A DNA stretch of 64,000 nt from Sedimentisphaerales bacterium (GTDB lineage: Bacteria > Planctomycetota > Phycisphaerae > Sedimentisphaerales > Anaerobacaceae): NCBI GenBank assembly GCA_016935195.1, contig JAFGRL010000184.1, positions 1 through 64,000 of the forward strand, read 5' to 3'. A program made the position numbers and the translations under genes. Numbering within the stretch: position 1 is the stretch's first letter; every line of letters starts with the position of its first letter. Positions 19,284 through 28,002 of the stretch are shown one piece after another. Below the pieces are notes generated by a model. It was given only the letters and a program-made list of their open reading frames with translations. It was not told where the DNA came from and made no database searches.

Positions 19284-21559
19284 TTTTGCACCGACTTTTG
19301 GTCACCTTCCGGCCGATTAAGTGCCATTGAACTGTTGCTGCTGTCCTCTGTTTTTCCGAGCTCATCCAGTGCAGGCTCTACTTCTTTTTTCTTTTGTTCG
19401 GTTATTTGGTCTAAGTCTGCTTGGCTGCTCATAACATATGGTGTTATGAATATAAGCAGGTTTGTCTTTTGCAGTCGGTCTCTCTGGAATCTAAACAAGC
19501 CACCAACCAGTGGAAGATCGCCCACCAGGGGAATCTTTTTCTCGATGCTAACTTTGTCATCTCGAATAAGGCCACCGATTACAATAGTGGAGCCGCTGTT
19601 CATCGAAACAACTGTCTGCGCCTGCCGCTTGGCTGTCGTAGGCGTATTGACCGAAGTCCCCGTGACACCTTCAATGAGTTTTGTAAACTCGCTGTCAACT
19701 TCAAGTCTCACAAGTCCGTTTTGACTAATGTGTGGTGTTATCTCCAGGCTAATGCCAACATCCTTGTAATCGAAAGTATCGATCACAGTAGGCGTAATGA
19801 AATCTGTTGTTTCGGTAATTCTGGATTCCACGACGAACGGGATGTTTTCACCCACTATTATTTTCGCCTTATTGTGATTGGAAGTTAAGATATGTGGCGT
19901 CGACAGGATGTTTACACCTGATGTCTTTTCTAAAGCGTGCAGTATTGTCCCAATTCTGACATTTGAGCCCAACCCTTTCCATGAGCCAACAGCCAAACCT
20001 TCAAGGTCTCCATTAGCGAAATCAACTCTTGGGCCGAAATTGGTCGCACCGAAGAATCTGACACTGCCTGCGACGGCTTCATCAAGTGTGGCCCAGTCGA
20101 TACCTATTTCCTTCAGGCTATCCTCGCTAACCTCCATTATGAGCATTTCAACCAGAACCTGCTCGCGAACGATATCGAGCTTTTCTACGATCTGAGCTAT
20201 GACTTCATAGTCCTGCGCCGAAGCAGTGATAATCAATGCGTTTGTGCCTTCGTCTGCAGTAACCTGAACATTCTGTGCTGATTCAAGTGCACCTGCGATA
20301 CTCAGATTTGCCACCGCACCGGCAAGTGATTCGGCTACATCTTTGGCTTGTGCGTTCTTTAGGTACACAACGTGAACATTATGCGATTGGCTCGGTCGCT
20401 GGACATCAAGATCTATTATCAGTCTTTTTATTGCATAAGTATCCCGAGCATTAGCGACGATAATAAGGGAATTAGTTCTCAAATCAGGCAGAATTTTTGT
20501 CTCTGTGTCGGTCTGTGGTACTTTGGGCCCACGTTTAATCTTTGAAGAGCCAAGCTTGCTTTTTTCCATAATGCGTGTTATCTGCTCGCTTAGCACTTGC
20601 GCAGAAGCATGCTCTAACCCAACTACGGTAACCTGTTCCTCAGAACTCACTACGTCAAATTCCTGAATAATCTTGGCAACATGATGGATGCTTGAAGATG
20701 TATCTGTAATCAAAATCGAATTCGTTCTCGGATAAGTCGCCATGTATGCGCCAGTACTCAGAAGTGGTTTAATGATGTGACTTACCTCTTTTGCGTCAGC
20801 ATGCCTCAACGGAATAATCTGAGTGAGAATAGAATCACTCCGTAGGATCTCTGAGGGATTATTGCCAACTCGTACCTGTAGATTGTGCTTGGTCGCCTCT
20901 GCTCTTGGTATTATTTTTACCAGGTCCCCGGCAGGGACGGCTGCATACCCTTTCACTTCAAGAATTGATTCTAGGACTCCATATATCTCACGAAGAGGTA
21001 TCTTCGTAGGAGACATCACTGTGACGGAGCCGTTGACTTTGTCGTCAACGACAAAATTAACCCCGGTTATTTCACCGATGGTTTTGAGCACAACCCGAAT
21101 ATCCACTTGGTCAAAATTTATGGATACAAGCTGATCAGCCATACTTGGTTTATCGAGCACGGGCAGCTTCGTAGTTGCCTGGGGAGATGTCTGTTTTTGA
21201 GTGGGCGCACTGGTTTTGGTCGTAGTTAGGGGCTCTTTGCTGGGCGCCTCAGGGGCTGTAGAAAGAACCGGAGATGTCTGTTCGTTCTCTATAGGCAGGC
21301 TCGCACTGGCTTGCCTTAGCTGCTCAGTGCGTTTTGCGGCGATACCTTCGGCCCGCAGCATGTTGTTGAGCCCGATACTCGGATTAGGATAAAGTTCTTG
21401 AGTTGCTTGGGTAGCAGGGTGCAGCTGATGATCTGTCGCTGTGCCAAAGTCTGACTGACAGCCCGCAAGATTGATGAAAAGTATGTATGTAAGACAAAGA
21501 AAAGTCTTTAAAAGCATGTTTACTTTTTGGCTGTTTGTGACCAAATCGTTTGTTGTCAT
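19280..21559 (-). CDS. gspD: type II secretion secretin GspD
   Basis: Repeated N-domains, VEMLIMEVSEDSLKEIGIDW, secretin ending GLIRDDKVSIEKKIPLVGDLPLVGGLFR...TNLLIFITPYV. Confidence 0.97.
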   Translation of the reverse strand: MTTNDLVTNSQKVNMLLKTFLCLTYILFINLAGCQSDFGTATDHQLHPATQATQELYPNPSIGLNNMLRAEGIAAKRTEQLRQASASLPIENEQTSPVLSTAPEAPSKEPLTTTKTSAPTQKQTSPQATTKLPVLDKPSMADQLVSINFDQVDIRVVLKTIGEITGVNFVVDDKVNGSVTVMSPTKIPLREIYGVLESILEVKGYAAVPAGDLVKIIPRAEATKHNLQVRVGNNPSEILRSDSILTQIIPLRHADAKEVSHIIKPLLSTGAYMATYPRTNSILITDTSSSIHHVAKIIQEFDVVSSEEQVTVVGLEHASAQVLSEQITRIMEKSKLGSSKIKRGPKVPQTDTETKILPDLRTNSLIIVANARDTYAIKRLIIDLDVQRPSQSHNVHVVYLKNAQAKDVAESLAGAVANLSIAGALESAQNVQVTADEGTNALIITASAQDYEVIAQIVEKLDIVREQVLVEMLIMEVSEDSLKEIGIDWATLDEAVAGSVRFFGATNFGPRVDFANGDLEGLAVGSWKGLGSNVRIGTILHALEKTSGVNILSTPHILTSNHNKAKIIVGENIPFVVESRITETTDFITPTVIDTFDYKDVGISLEITPHISQNGLVRLEVDSEFTKLIEGVTGTSVNTPTTAKRQAQTVVSMNSGSTIVIGGLIRDDKVSIEKKIPLVGDLPLVGGLFRFQRDRLQKTNLLIFITPYVMSSQADLDQITEQKKKEVEPALDELGKTEDSSNSSMALNRPEGDQKSVQK

Positions 21560-21603
21560 TGGTATTACCTACTGGCACAGATTCCACTAATTTTCCAAAT
21601 AGT

Positions 21604-22626
21604 TTATTGCAAATTAAACGAGAACCTCATAGTCTTATCGTTTCGCAATATCTCTATGTCCATATTTGCTCGAGACCTTGCTTTCTTAAAAACTTGGTAA
21701 GCCTTCTGTTTGCTGGTCAATCGGTGACCATTAACTACTCGAAGAACATCGCCGTTTCTTAAACCAAGGTCTTGTGCTGCTTGCAAGTTATCCAAACTTG
21801 TTAACCGTAGTCCTTCCACTTCACCATCGATGATACAAGGTGTAATGACGGCCTCATTCAATATTTTTTCCGCACATTTGAGTTTTGTTTTTACCTCGGC
21901 CACGCTCGTTTCGATCGATGTATGATTTTCTGCGGCATCACTTACTTCAGCAGAAGTTTCAAACGAAAGTAGTGGGGTATTACTTTCGTTCGAGTCGGTC
22001 AACTGAGTCGTATTAAGCTTCAGCGTTTCTCTTCTCCCATCATAGAGCAGGACTATGGCATCTTTCTCTATCGCTTCAATCCGAGCACCGGCAACTGTTT
22101 GGCCGATCTTGTACACGTCGATGAAATCGGATTTTGGGTCCTTTATGATAGATCTTGCAACTGCTGGGTCCCCGGCGATTGTCCCCAGCAATATCAACGC
22201 TAAACACTCTGAAGCCGGGGTCTCAAAGCCGAATGACTTTGCTATTGACTCCCAATTACCACAGTCTATTATTTCATCGGCGGTGACAAACGGATTTCTC
22301 TCTACGATTTCTGTGTCGTATATAAGCACTGAATCTGGTTGGCCGACTGTCACAACTGAGTCGTTGTTGAGTTCGCCCCGTGCTGCGGTTGGGGTCAGAC
22401 TTTTTTCAATGTGCTTTGGCAATAGCACAGTTCTGACGGTCACTAATCCGAGCACAATGACAAGTGCTAATTTATTTAAATATAAGATGTTACGGGAGTA
22501 CAACTTGTGCATCCTTTCCTTGTCCAAACGCATATTCTGCACCTCAAAATCTATCGTCTGACCACTTACTTGACTTAAGCTGGAAAATGTCAGATTAAGC
22601 CTTGCGGGAACAGTCTTTGTGCCCAT
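21604..22626 (-). CDS. gspC: type II secretion protein GspC with PDZ domain
   Basis: N-terminal TM, ILLGTIAGDPAVARSIIKD, YKIGQTVAGARIEAIEKDAIVLLYDGRRETL, PDZ-like LGLRNGDVLRVVNGHRLTS. Confidence 0.85.
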   Translation of the reverse strand: MGTKTVPARLNLTFSSLSQVSGQTIDFEVQNMRLDKERMHKLYSRNILYLNKLALVIVLGLVTVRTVLLPKHIEKSLTPTAARGELNNDSVVTVGQPDSVLIYDTEIVERNPFVTADEIIDCGNWESIAKSFGFETPASECLALILLGTIAGDPAVARSIIKDPKSDFIDVYKIGQTVAGARIEAIEKDAIVLLYDGRRETLKLNTTQLTDSNESNTPLLSFETSAEVSDAAENHTSIETSVAEVKTKLKCAEKILNEAVITPCIIDGEVEGLRLTSLDNLQAAQDLGLRNGDVLRVVNGHRLTSKQKAYQVFKKARSRANMDIEILRNDKTMRFSFNLQ

Positions 22627-22706
22627 TTTTTCTTAAAGGTTATTATAGGGCTATGGTCTCGAAATTAGATAGCCTTGCACCACAATAAAAGGCCTGTTAT
22701 GCGTGG

Positions 22707-23459
22707 TTAGGTAAGCGTTGCCAACATCACAAAATAACACGTGTTTGATAGCCCATGAAACAAGATCGGTGCCAATAGAGATTTGGTCCGAATAAAAAGC
22801 CAGCCGAAAATCAGACCAGGTAAAAAAGTCAGTACTGATGTTATTGTTCCGTGCACAATGACGTGAGCAACTGCAAAAACCGCAGCTGATAACACTATGC
22901 TTGTCCACGGCTGCAGCCTGCGTTTGGAGGGCATTATAGTGGTTCTCAATCTTAGAATGTTATTTTGTACATAGCCCCTGAAAAATACTTCTTCAGCTAC
23001 TGCAACATACATGAACTGATATAATATCAACTGAATCCATTCTTGATTTTTAGGTATCACAGCCTGTAAAGGTAATTGGAAACCATATAATTTTAGCAAC
23101 CACAGACCACAAAACACGGGCGGGAGAATGATAATACTGGTCCAGCCGATTATTTTGAGTGCAGACAGAACTTGCCCTGTGCTGAAACCTATGTCAGGAA
23201 GCTTTCTCTTTTTAATCATGGTAGGGATTGTCCCCGCAGCCACTAAGATGCCAGGGGACAGAAGCCATGTCCATCTGAAAGGGGAACCTTGAGCCAACAA
23301 CTTAATTACCAATGTGGCAACAATTGTTATCAGAACGGTTTCAATTAGCAAAGGTGTGTCGAACTGGCTCGGTCTGTTTCCGACCAGTTGAACAGACTCA
23401 ATCGTCGGCGATATACAGACAGCGTCTGGCTGGGCAAATAGATAATCTTTTTTTAACAT
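22707..23459 (-). CDS. CPBP (Rce1/CAAX-like) glutamic intramembrane endopeptidase
   Basis: EEVFFRGYVQ (EExxxR), FAVAHVIVHG (FxxxH), FHGLSNT (HxxxN) in a multi-TM protein. Confidence 0.93.
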   Translation of the reverse strand: MLKKDYLFAQPDAVCISPTIESVQLVGNRPSQFDTPLLIETVLITIVATLVIKLLAQGSPFRWTWLLSPGILVAAGTIPTMIKKRKLPDIGFSTGQVLSALKIIGWTSIIILPPVFCGLWLLKLYGFQLPLQAVIPKNQEWIQLILYQFMYVAVAEEVFFRGYVQNNILRLRTTIMPSKRRLQPWTSIVLSAAVFAVAHVIVHGTITSVLTFLPGLIFGWLFIRTKSLLAPILFHGLSNTCYFVMLATLT

Positions 23460-26400
23460 ATATTTTCTTTAATAGCCCGAATTCTTCTTCTCCTGGCATC
23501 CCGCCGTTTCAGAACTGCTATTACAAGAGCCAATCCAATATAAGGCAGTGCGAATTCCAGTATATTACCTTGGGGATTGCCAGAGACCGAGCAACCTCCA
23601 CCACCACCACTGCTAGCTGCGGCGGCAATGCCACCAACAAAAAACTGCGTGAAGTGCGTTGTTTTGAAACGCAGAGCACACAAGGTTGGGGAGATTACTA
23701 CGTTTTCAACGTCGGTTATCCCCTGTTGGCTAAGAGCACAGGTTAGTGGATTATACCAGTACACGGAAACTAAGTTGTCAGAGCTGTGAACCTCATATGG
23801 TATCGTAATCGTAACGGGCTCGGTAAAATCTATCCCGCTGGGACCGAACTCATATAGTGTGCTAAGATGCTCGACAGTGAGTTTCTGCGGATTTTGTACT
23901 TCTGAGATAGTAATCTTTACATCACAGGCATATGCTCCTGCAGGCACAGTGACCGATACGTCACCTGCACCGCTTATAGCTGCCGGATCGGTCCCAACAA
24001 TTGCGCCTGACGAAGCGGAGACAACCTCAGATGCCAGCAAGTCAGAGGCCGTGAAGGTACTTCCAGCATAGTAAATATCCCCGGTTATGTTCCTGCCGTC
24101 GGTCCATACCAAGTACGGATGGCCATACATATCTGTCGCCATTGCCGGTTCAGCCTGGTTAGCATTGGTGCCGTTATCACCTACGAAGATATTTGTTTGA
24201 GAGCTGGAGCCTATTTCAACGAAGTACAGATCTGTGTCTGCGTTGCGCTTGTCCTGCCAACAAGTAAATACTCTCAGACCGTTTCCAGTACTGCCTGTAG
24301 TAATAATGGCCGGGGCAACCTGATCTGCGCCAGAACTGTCATCGATAATGCTGCTGCCGCTTAAGGATGTCGCAGGCAAACCACTCGAAGATGCGTAATA
24401 TATATCGCTGTTGCCGGCGGTGTCGTCGACCCACAGGAAATGCAAAACAGAGCCTGCAGCCTCGGTAGCAATCGCGGGAGACGACTGATTACCAGCCTCA
24501 CTTACTATGGGTACGTTTGTCCACGGACCGTTATTTGAGGCGGCTGCGTAAACGTCCTGTGAACCACCTCTGTTATCTGTCCATAAAACGTAAATCGTGT
24601 TATCGGTGTCTGCAGCAATAACAGGGGCGCTCTGGTCGGAACTGTCTGAGGTTATTCGTGAAACTGTCTTAGTCAGAAAACCGTTGGTTGAAGAGGCTAT
24701 ATATATATCTTGATTACCATGACGGTTGTCTTCCCAGGCGACATATACGCTGCTCGGAGACAAGCCGTCAACAGCTATAGCGGGATTGGTCTGGTGGTCA
24801 TTTGAATCGCTGACTTTTGTCTCTGTTGACCAGTTTATTCCATCAGTCGAGGTTGATATGTAAATATCCCAGTTTCCATGTCTGTTATCCTGCCATGCAA
24901 CATACAGCTTGTCCTCAGCATCCAAAGCAACCACTGCATTGCACTGATCAGCGCTACTGTTTGTTAGCTTAATACTGCTGCCAAAATAGTTTTCTCCTGC
25001 GACAAGCATGCTGACATATACGTCTCTATCCCCTGTCGGCCCTGCATGCCAGGTTACCCAGATATTTCCCCTCCTGTCACAGACGGTTTGAGCTTTTCCG
25101 CTGCTCAGATTAAGCAAGTCTGAACTCACGTGTCTATTTTCGCTAAACTCACGCATCACGGTGCTAAAGGAATAGACATGCTGGGTCATCACATTTCCAA
25201 CAAGGTCTGTGGCATCCACCTTAATGGTTATCGCCTGGTCGAAGTCAAACAATTCATTGGGTTGGTAGACAAATACATAATCGGCTGTAGTGCCGGTTCT
25301 GCGGCAACTACCATATTGGCTGGCATAGTGATCCGTATCGCCTGTGTAAATAGTGTTGTTGTTAAGTTTAATCGTTACGGAACTGTTATCTATACGTTCT
25401 CCGGCATCAACAACATGTAAAAGTACCAAGTTATCTCGAAGAACCTGTACCGCATCTGCCGCTGGCGAACAATTCGTAACGCTGGGAGCTGTTTGGTCCG
25501 GCTGCTCGGCAGCAAAGCTTGCCGTGACGGATTTATCTGCATTCATAGTTATTGAGGTAGGATTGCTACCTCCGGATAAGTCGCCCGCCCAGCTTATAAA
25601 GAGGTATCCTAAATCAGGGACCGCCTGTAAAGTTACGGTTTCGCCATCATTGTAGTTGGTGCTACTAGGCGTTTTAGTTACCGTGCCGTTGACTGCTGTT
25701 ATATTTAGGGTGTATGTTTCGGCAATAGGGTCATCAAAGCCCTTGTCTGCGGCACTGATGGTTATCGTAATAGTCTCAAAATCCTGTGCCTGACCATCGC
25801 TGGCATAAAATGTGGCCTGGTGCGTTCCCACCTGGTCTTGGCTGGGTGTCCAGCTGAAAGTTTGCCCTGAGAACGCTGCACCACTTGGCAAACCTTGGGC
25901 AGAGTATGTGATTGTATCTCCATCTGCATCTGTTGCGGTTACTTGAAAAGTCAAAAGAGTATTCTCGAGTCCCGATTGATTTCCGATACTCTGCATTACC
26001 GGAGCGCTGTTGCTTGATTGACCTGCGGCATACTCGTACGCGCCAAGATCAAAGCCTGCGCCTTGTGGTCTCGCAGCCCTTTCAATATCAACAGCAGGAG
26101 CCGACAGGCTGCTACCTGCATCTATTGCAGGACTTCCTTGTTTATGGCGTAGATTGAGACTTTGACTATTCTGCCACTGAACAAAAAGGTCGTCCCAGTT
26201 GTAGTTATCAAGATCCAAATTGTGGTCTTGCTCAATCCCTCCACCACCACTCCAAGAATGCGCCATGTTATTTCTAATAATGCAATTCTCAGGATAACCA
26301 AAACCATTATTGACAAAAGTTATAGTTGGAGGGTCACTATCATTGCTATCATGAAGATTCATCACAATATTATTTAATACCTTGACTCCATTGGGATCAT

Positions 26401-27502
26401 CAAATTTGATCCCTATATTGTGCGAAGTAAGAATCACGTTGTTTTCTATTGTTATATTGTGATAATCACCTCCTTCATTGAATGCCCCAATGCCCTGTAC
26501 CGTCCCTGCCCAGCCCCAAGCAGGATTATCATAATCCAAAATAAGATTACCACTGATCTCCATGTCATGGAAATATCCGGTAAGCAGTTGAATTGCATCA
26601 CAATGACGACTGCTTTGACCGATTGGGGTTGGAAGCCTTATAACATTCTTGATTGTATTGTACCGGATATTCCCTCCTCCAGGACGTATACCATCATGAC
26701 TAAAATACTCAATAAGATTGCCCTCAATTAATGGATACCACCCAGTAGTTATACCATAGCCAACGTTCCAAATATGGTTATTCTTGATGGTTGTGTAGCC
26801 TACACTATCCATACGAATACCACCGGAAAGGCTATACCACAAATCCTCGGTGCTCCAGGAAGAAATATCACTGGCAGAGAAGATATTGCAATCCTCAATC
26901 CAAATGTGCGAGCTATTACCATAGGTGTTATGATTCTGGACTGAGAAAAGGCGGTCGCCAACCTTGGACTCCTGGTTGTATTCGGGGCTTATATTCAAAC
27001 CAATAAATTTCCACTTACTAACTGATTCTAACTCGATATTCCTGAGCTTCGGGGTGTGTCCAGTTTGAGCCGCAATTGTTATGTATTCTGTATTGTAGCC
27101 GCCAGTGTAATCTATCCTTCCATGGTAACCGTTCCTTAATAGTATTGTGTCTCCCGATTTAACAGGAGCGCCGAGGTTTTTGATTTGCCCTGTATTTGTA
27201 TAAGTCTCAATTAATCTATTGTCAAAAACCGCCTGCAGAGTGCTCCATGGCTTATCATAGGTTCCGTCATTGTTCAGGTTTCCGTTTGCTGGATCTACGT
27301 AATAGGTTTGTGCCGACGTATTACTGGGCAAGACCGCGCTTATTGCAGGCACCAAGCAAAGGATGAGCAATCTCGCCATGCGCAGGCTATCACGCATTAG
27401 GAAACAAATTATCACTTTTTTGCTCTTAGTACACATAAACTTATCGGCGGTCGCATCGGCTCGGGTGTCTCTACCCGGAATTACCCGCTTCAACCTGCTC
27501 AA
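23453..27502 (-). CDS. secreted multidomain surface protein: right-handed beta-helix, Ig/cadherin-like, Bacterial-repeat domain, propeller-like repeats, C-terminal Cys-type sorting tail
   Basis: 1349 aa; signal peptide MARLLILCLVPAISAVLPSNTSAQ; YYVDPANGNLNNDGTYDKPWSTLQ; GTVTKTPSSTNYNDGETVTLQAVPDLGYLFISWAGDLSGG; C-term SSGGGGGCSVSGNPQGNILEFALPYIGLALVIAVLKRRDARRRR; true start may be an internal Met. Confidence 0.9.
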   Translation of the reverse strand: MSRLKRVIPGRDTRADATADKFMCTKSKKVIICFLMRDSLRMARLLILCLVPAISAVLPSNTSAQTYYVDPANGNLNNDGTYDKPWSTLQAVFDNRLIETYTNTGQIKNLGAPVKSGDTILLRNGYHGRIDYTGGYNTEYITIAAQTGHTPKLRNIELESVSKWKFIGLNISPEYNQESKVGDRLFSVQNHNTYGNSSHIWIEDCNIFSASDISSWSTEDLWYSLSGGIRMDSVGYTTIKNNHIWNVGYGITTGWYPLIEGNLIEYFSHDGIRPGGGNIRYNTIKNVIRLPTPIGQSSRHCDAIQLLTGYFHDMEISGNLILDYDNPAWGWAGTVQGIGAFNEGGDYHNITIENNVILTSHNIGIKFDDPNGVKVLNNIVMNLHDSNDSDPPTITFVNNGFGYPENCIIRNNMAHSWSGGGGIEQDHNLDLDNYNWDDLFVQWQNSQSLNLRHKQGSPAIDAGSSLSAPAVDIERAARPQGAGFDLGAYEYAAGQSSNSAPVMQSIGNQSGLENTLLTFQVTATDADGDTITYSAQGLPSGAAFSGQTFSWTPSQDQVGTHQATFYASDGQAQDFETITITISAADKGFDDPIAETYTLNITAVNGTVTKTPSSTNYNDGETVTLQAVPDLGYLFISWAGDLSGGSNPTSITMNADKSVTASFAAEQPDQTAPSVTNCSPAADAVQVLRDNLVLLHVVDAGERIDNSSVTIKLNNNTIYTGDTDHYASQYGSCRRTGTTADYVFVYQPNELFDFDQAITIKVDATDLVGNVMTQHVYSFSTVMREFSENRHVSSDLLNLSSGKAQTVCDRRGNIWVTWHAGPTGDRDVYVSMLVAGENYFGSSIKLTNSSADQCNAVVALDAEDKLYVAWQDNRHGNWDIYISTSTDGINWSTETKVSDSNDHQTNPAIAVDGLSPSSVYVAWEDNRHGNQDIYIASSTNGFLTKTVSRITSDSSDQSAPVIAADTDNTIYVLWTDNRGGSQDVYAAASNNGPWTNVPIVSEAGNQSSPAIATEAAGSVLHFLWVDDTAGNSDIYYASSSGLPATSLSGSSIIDDSSGADQVAPAIITTGSTGNGLRVFTCWQDKRNADTDLYFVEIGSSSQTNIFVGDNGTNANQAEPAMATDMYGHPYLVWTDGRNITGDIYYAGSTFTASDLLASEVVSASSGAIVGTDPAAISGAGDVSVTVPAGAYACDVKITISEVQNPQKLTVEHLSTLYEFGPSGIDFTEPVTITIPYEVHSSDNLVSVYWYNPLTCALSQQGITDVENVVISPTLCALRFKTTHFTQFFVGGIAAAASSGGGGGCSVSGNPQGNILEFALPYIGLALVIAVLKRRDARRRRIRAIKENIC

Positions 27503-27748
27503 CTAAATGCTGCGCTATCCTCCTGATTGCGAGTTGTAGCTCTGCCACACAGCGTTCCACTATAAAATATTACAAATAAGTTTGACAGAGCAAAATACAA
27601 TCTCTTATCCTTGGTTAATCATATAGATACATTGACATTTATTGTCGGGTTAACCAAATCGTTTTAAGAGCAGGGAGACGTTAAAAAATCTACACTTATC
27701 GGAGCTTTGCTAAATTCTGCTTTTTTCCCATTTTACAAGAAAAATAGT

Positions 27749-27777
27749 TTGACGGGCAGCGATGAATTGCCTATAAT
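27749..27777 (+). promoter_or_regulatory. sigma70-like promoter for the EPS locus
   Basis: TTGACG (27749-27754) - 17 nt - TATAAT (27772-27777). Confidence 0.8.
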
Positions 27778-27800
27778 AATATAAAGTTTTCGATACACCC

Positions 27801-27930
27801 CTCAGGGAGGAGGCTCAGCATCTTAGTCAGTGTGAAGGGACTCTGTCCTCTTGGTGCGAGGCGGTAAGAATGCATTAGAGATGCTTAATTTGTTGACTAT
27901 TACCATCTGTCTTCCGACGTGGGGAGGTGA
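27801..27930 (+). ncRNA. candidate structured 5' leader RNA (ops-like motif, potential pseudoknot)
   Basis: agcatct(27817-27823)/agatgct(27879-27885) and tagtca(27824-27829)/tgacta(27894-27899) in A-B-A'-B' order; cctc/gagg hairpin 27847-27861; GGCGGTAAG at 27860-27868. Confidence 0.45.
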
Positions 27931-28002
27931 TATAATTTAAAGTTTTTTTTGTCCAGTTAGTACTACTTTAGGGTTAGGTCTTTAAGATATGGGTTCTCTT
28001 AT

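Noticed and set aside
24060-25150. DNA tandem repeat / CRISPR-like array
   Set aside because: The periodicity is at protein level (propeller-like repeats); the nucleotide sequences of the units diverge and are in frame within one ORF.
12672-27006. Numerous plus-strand ORFs of 60-170 aa within the T2SS/surface-protein region
   Set aside because: They lie antisense to long, clearly recognisable coding genes and their translations show no domain-like sequence.
27582-27610. Second plus-strand promoter TTGACA-N17-TTATCC
   Set aside because: Good -35 but the -10 hexamer is poor; the element at 27749-27777 is far better.
27801-27930. GEMM-type c-di-GMP riboswitch in the EPS leader
   Set aside because: The leader lacks the conserved GEMM-I blocks I know; only generic stems and GGCGGTA are present, so no known riboswitch class is called.
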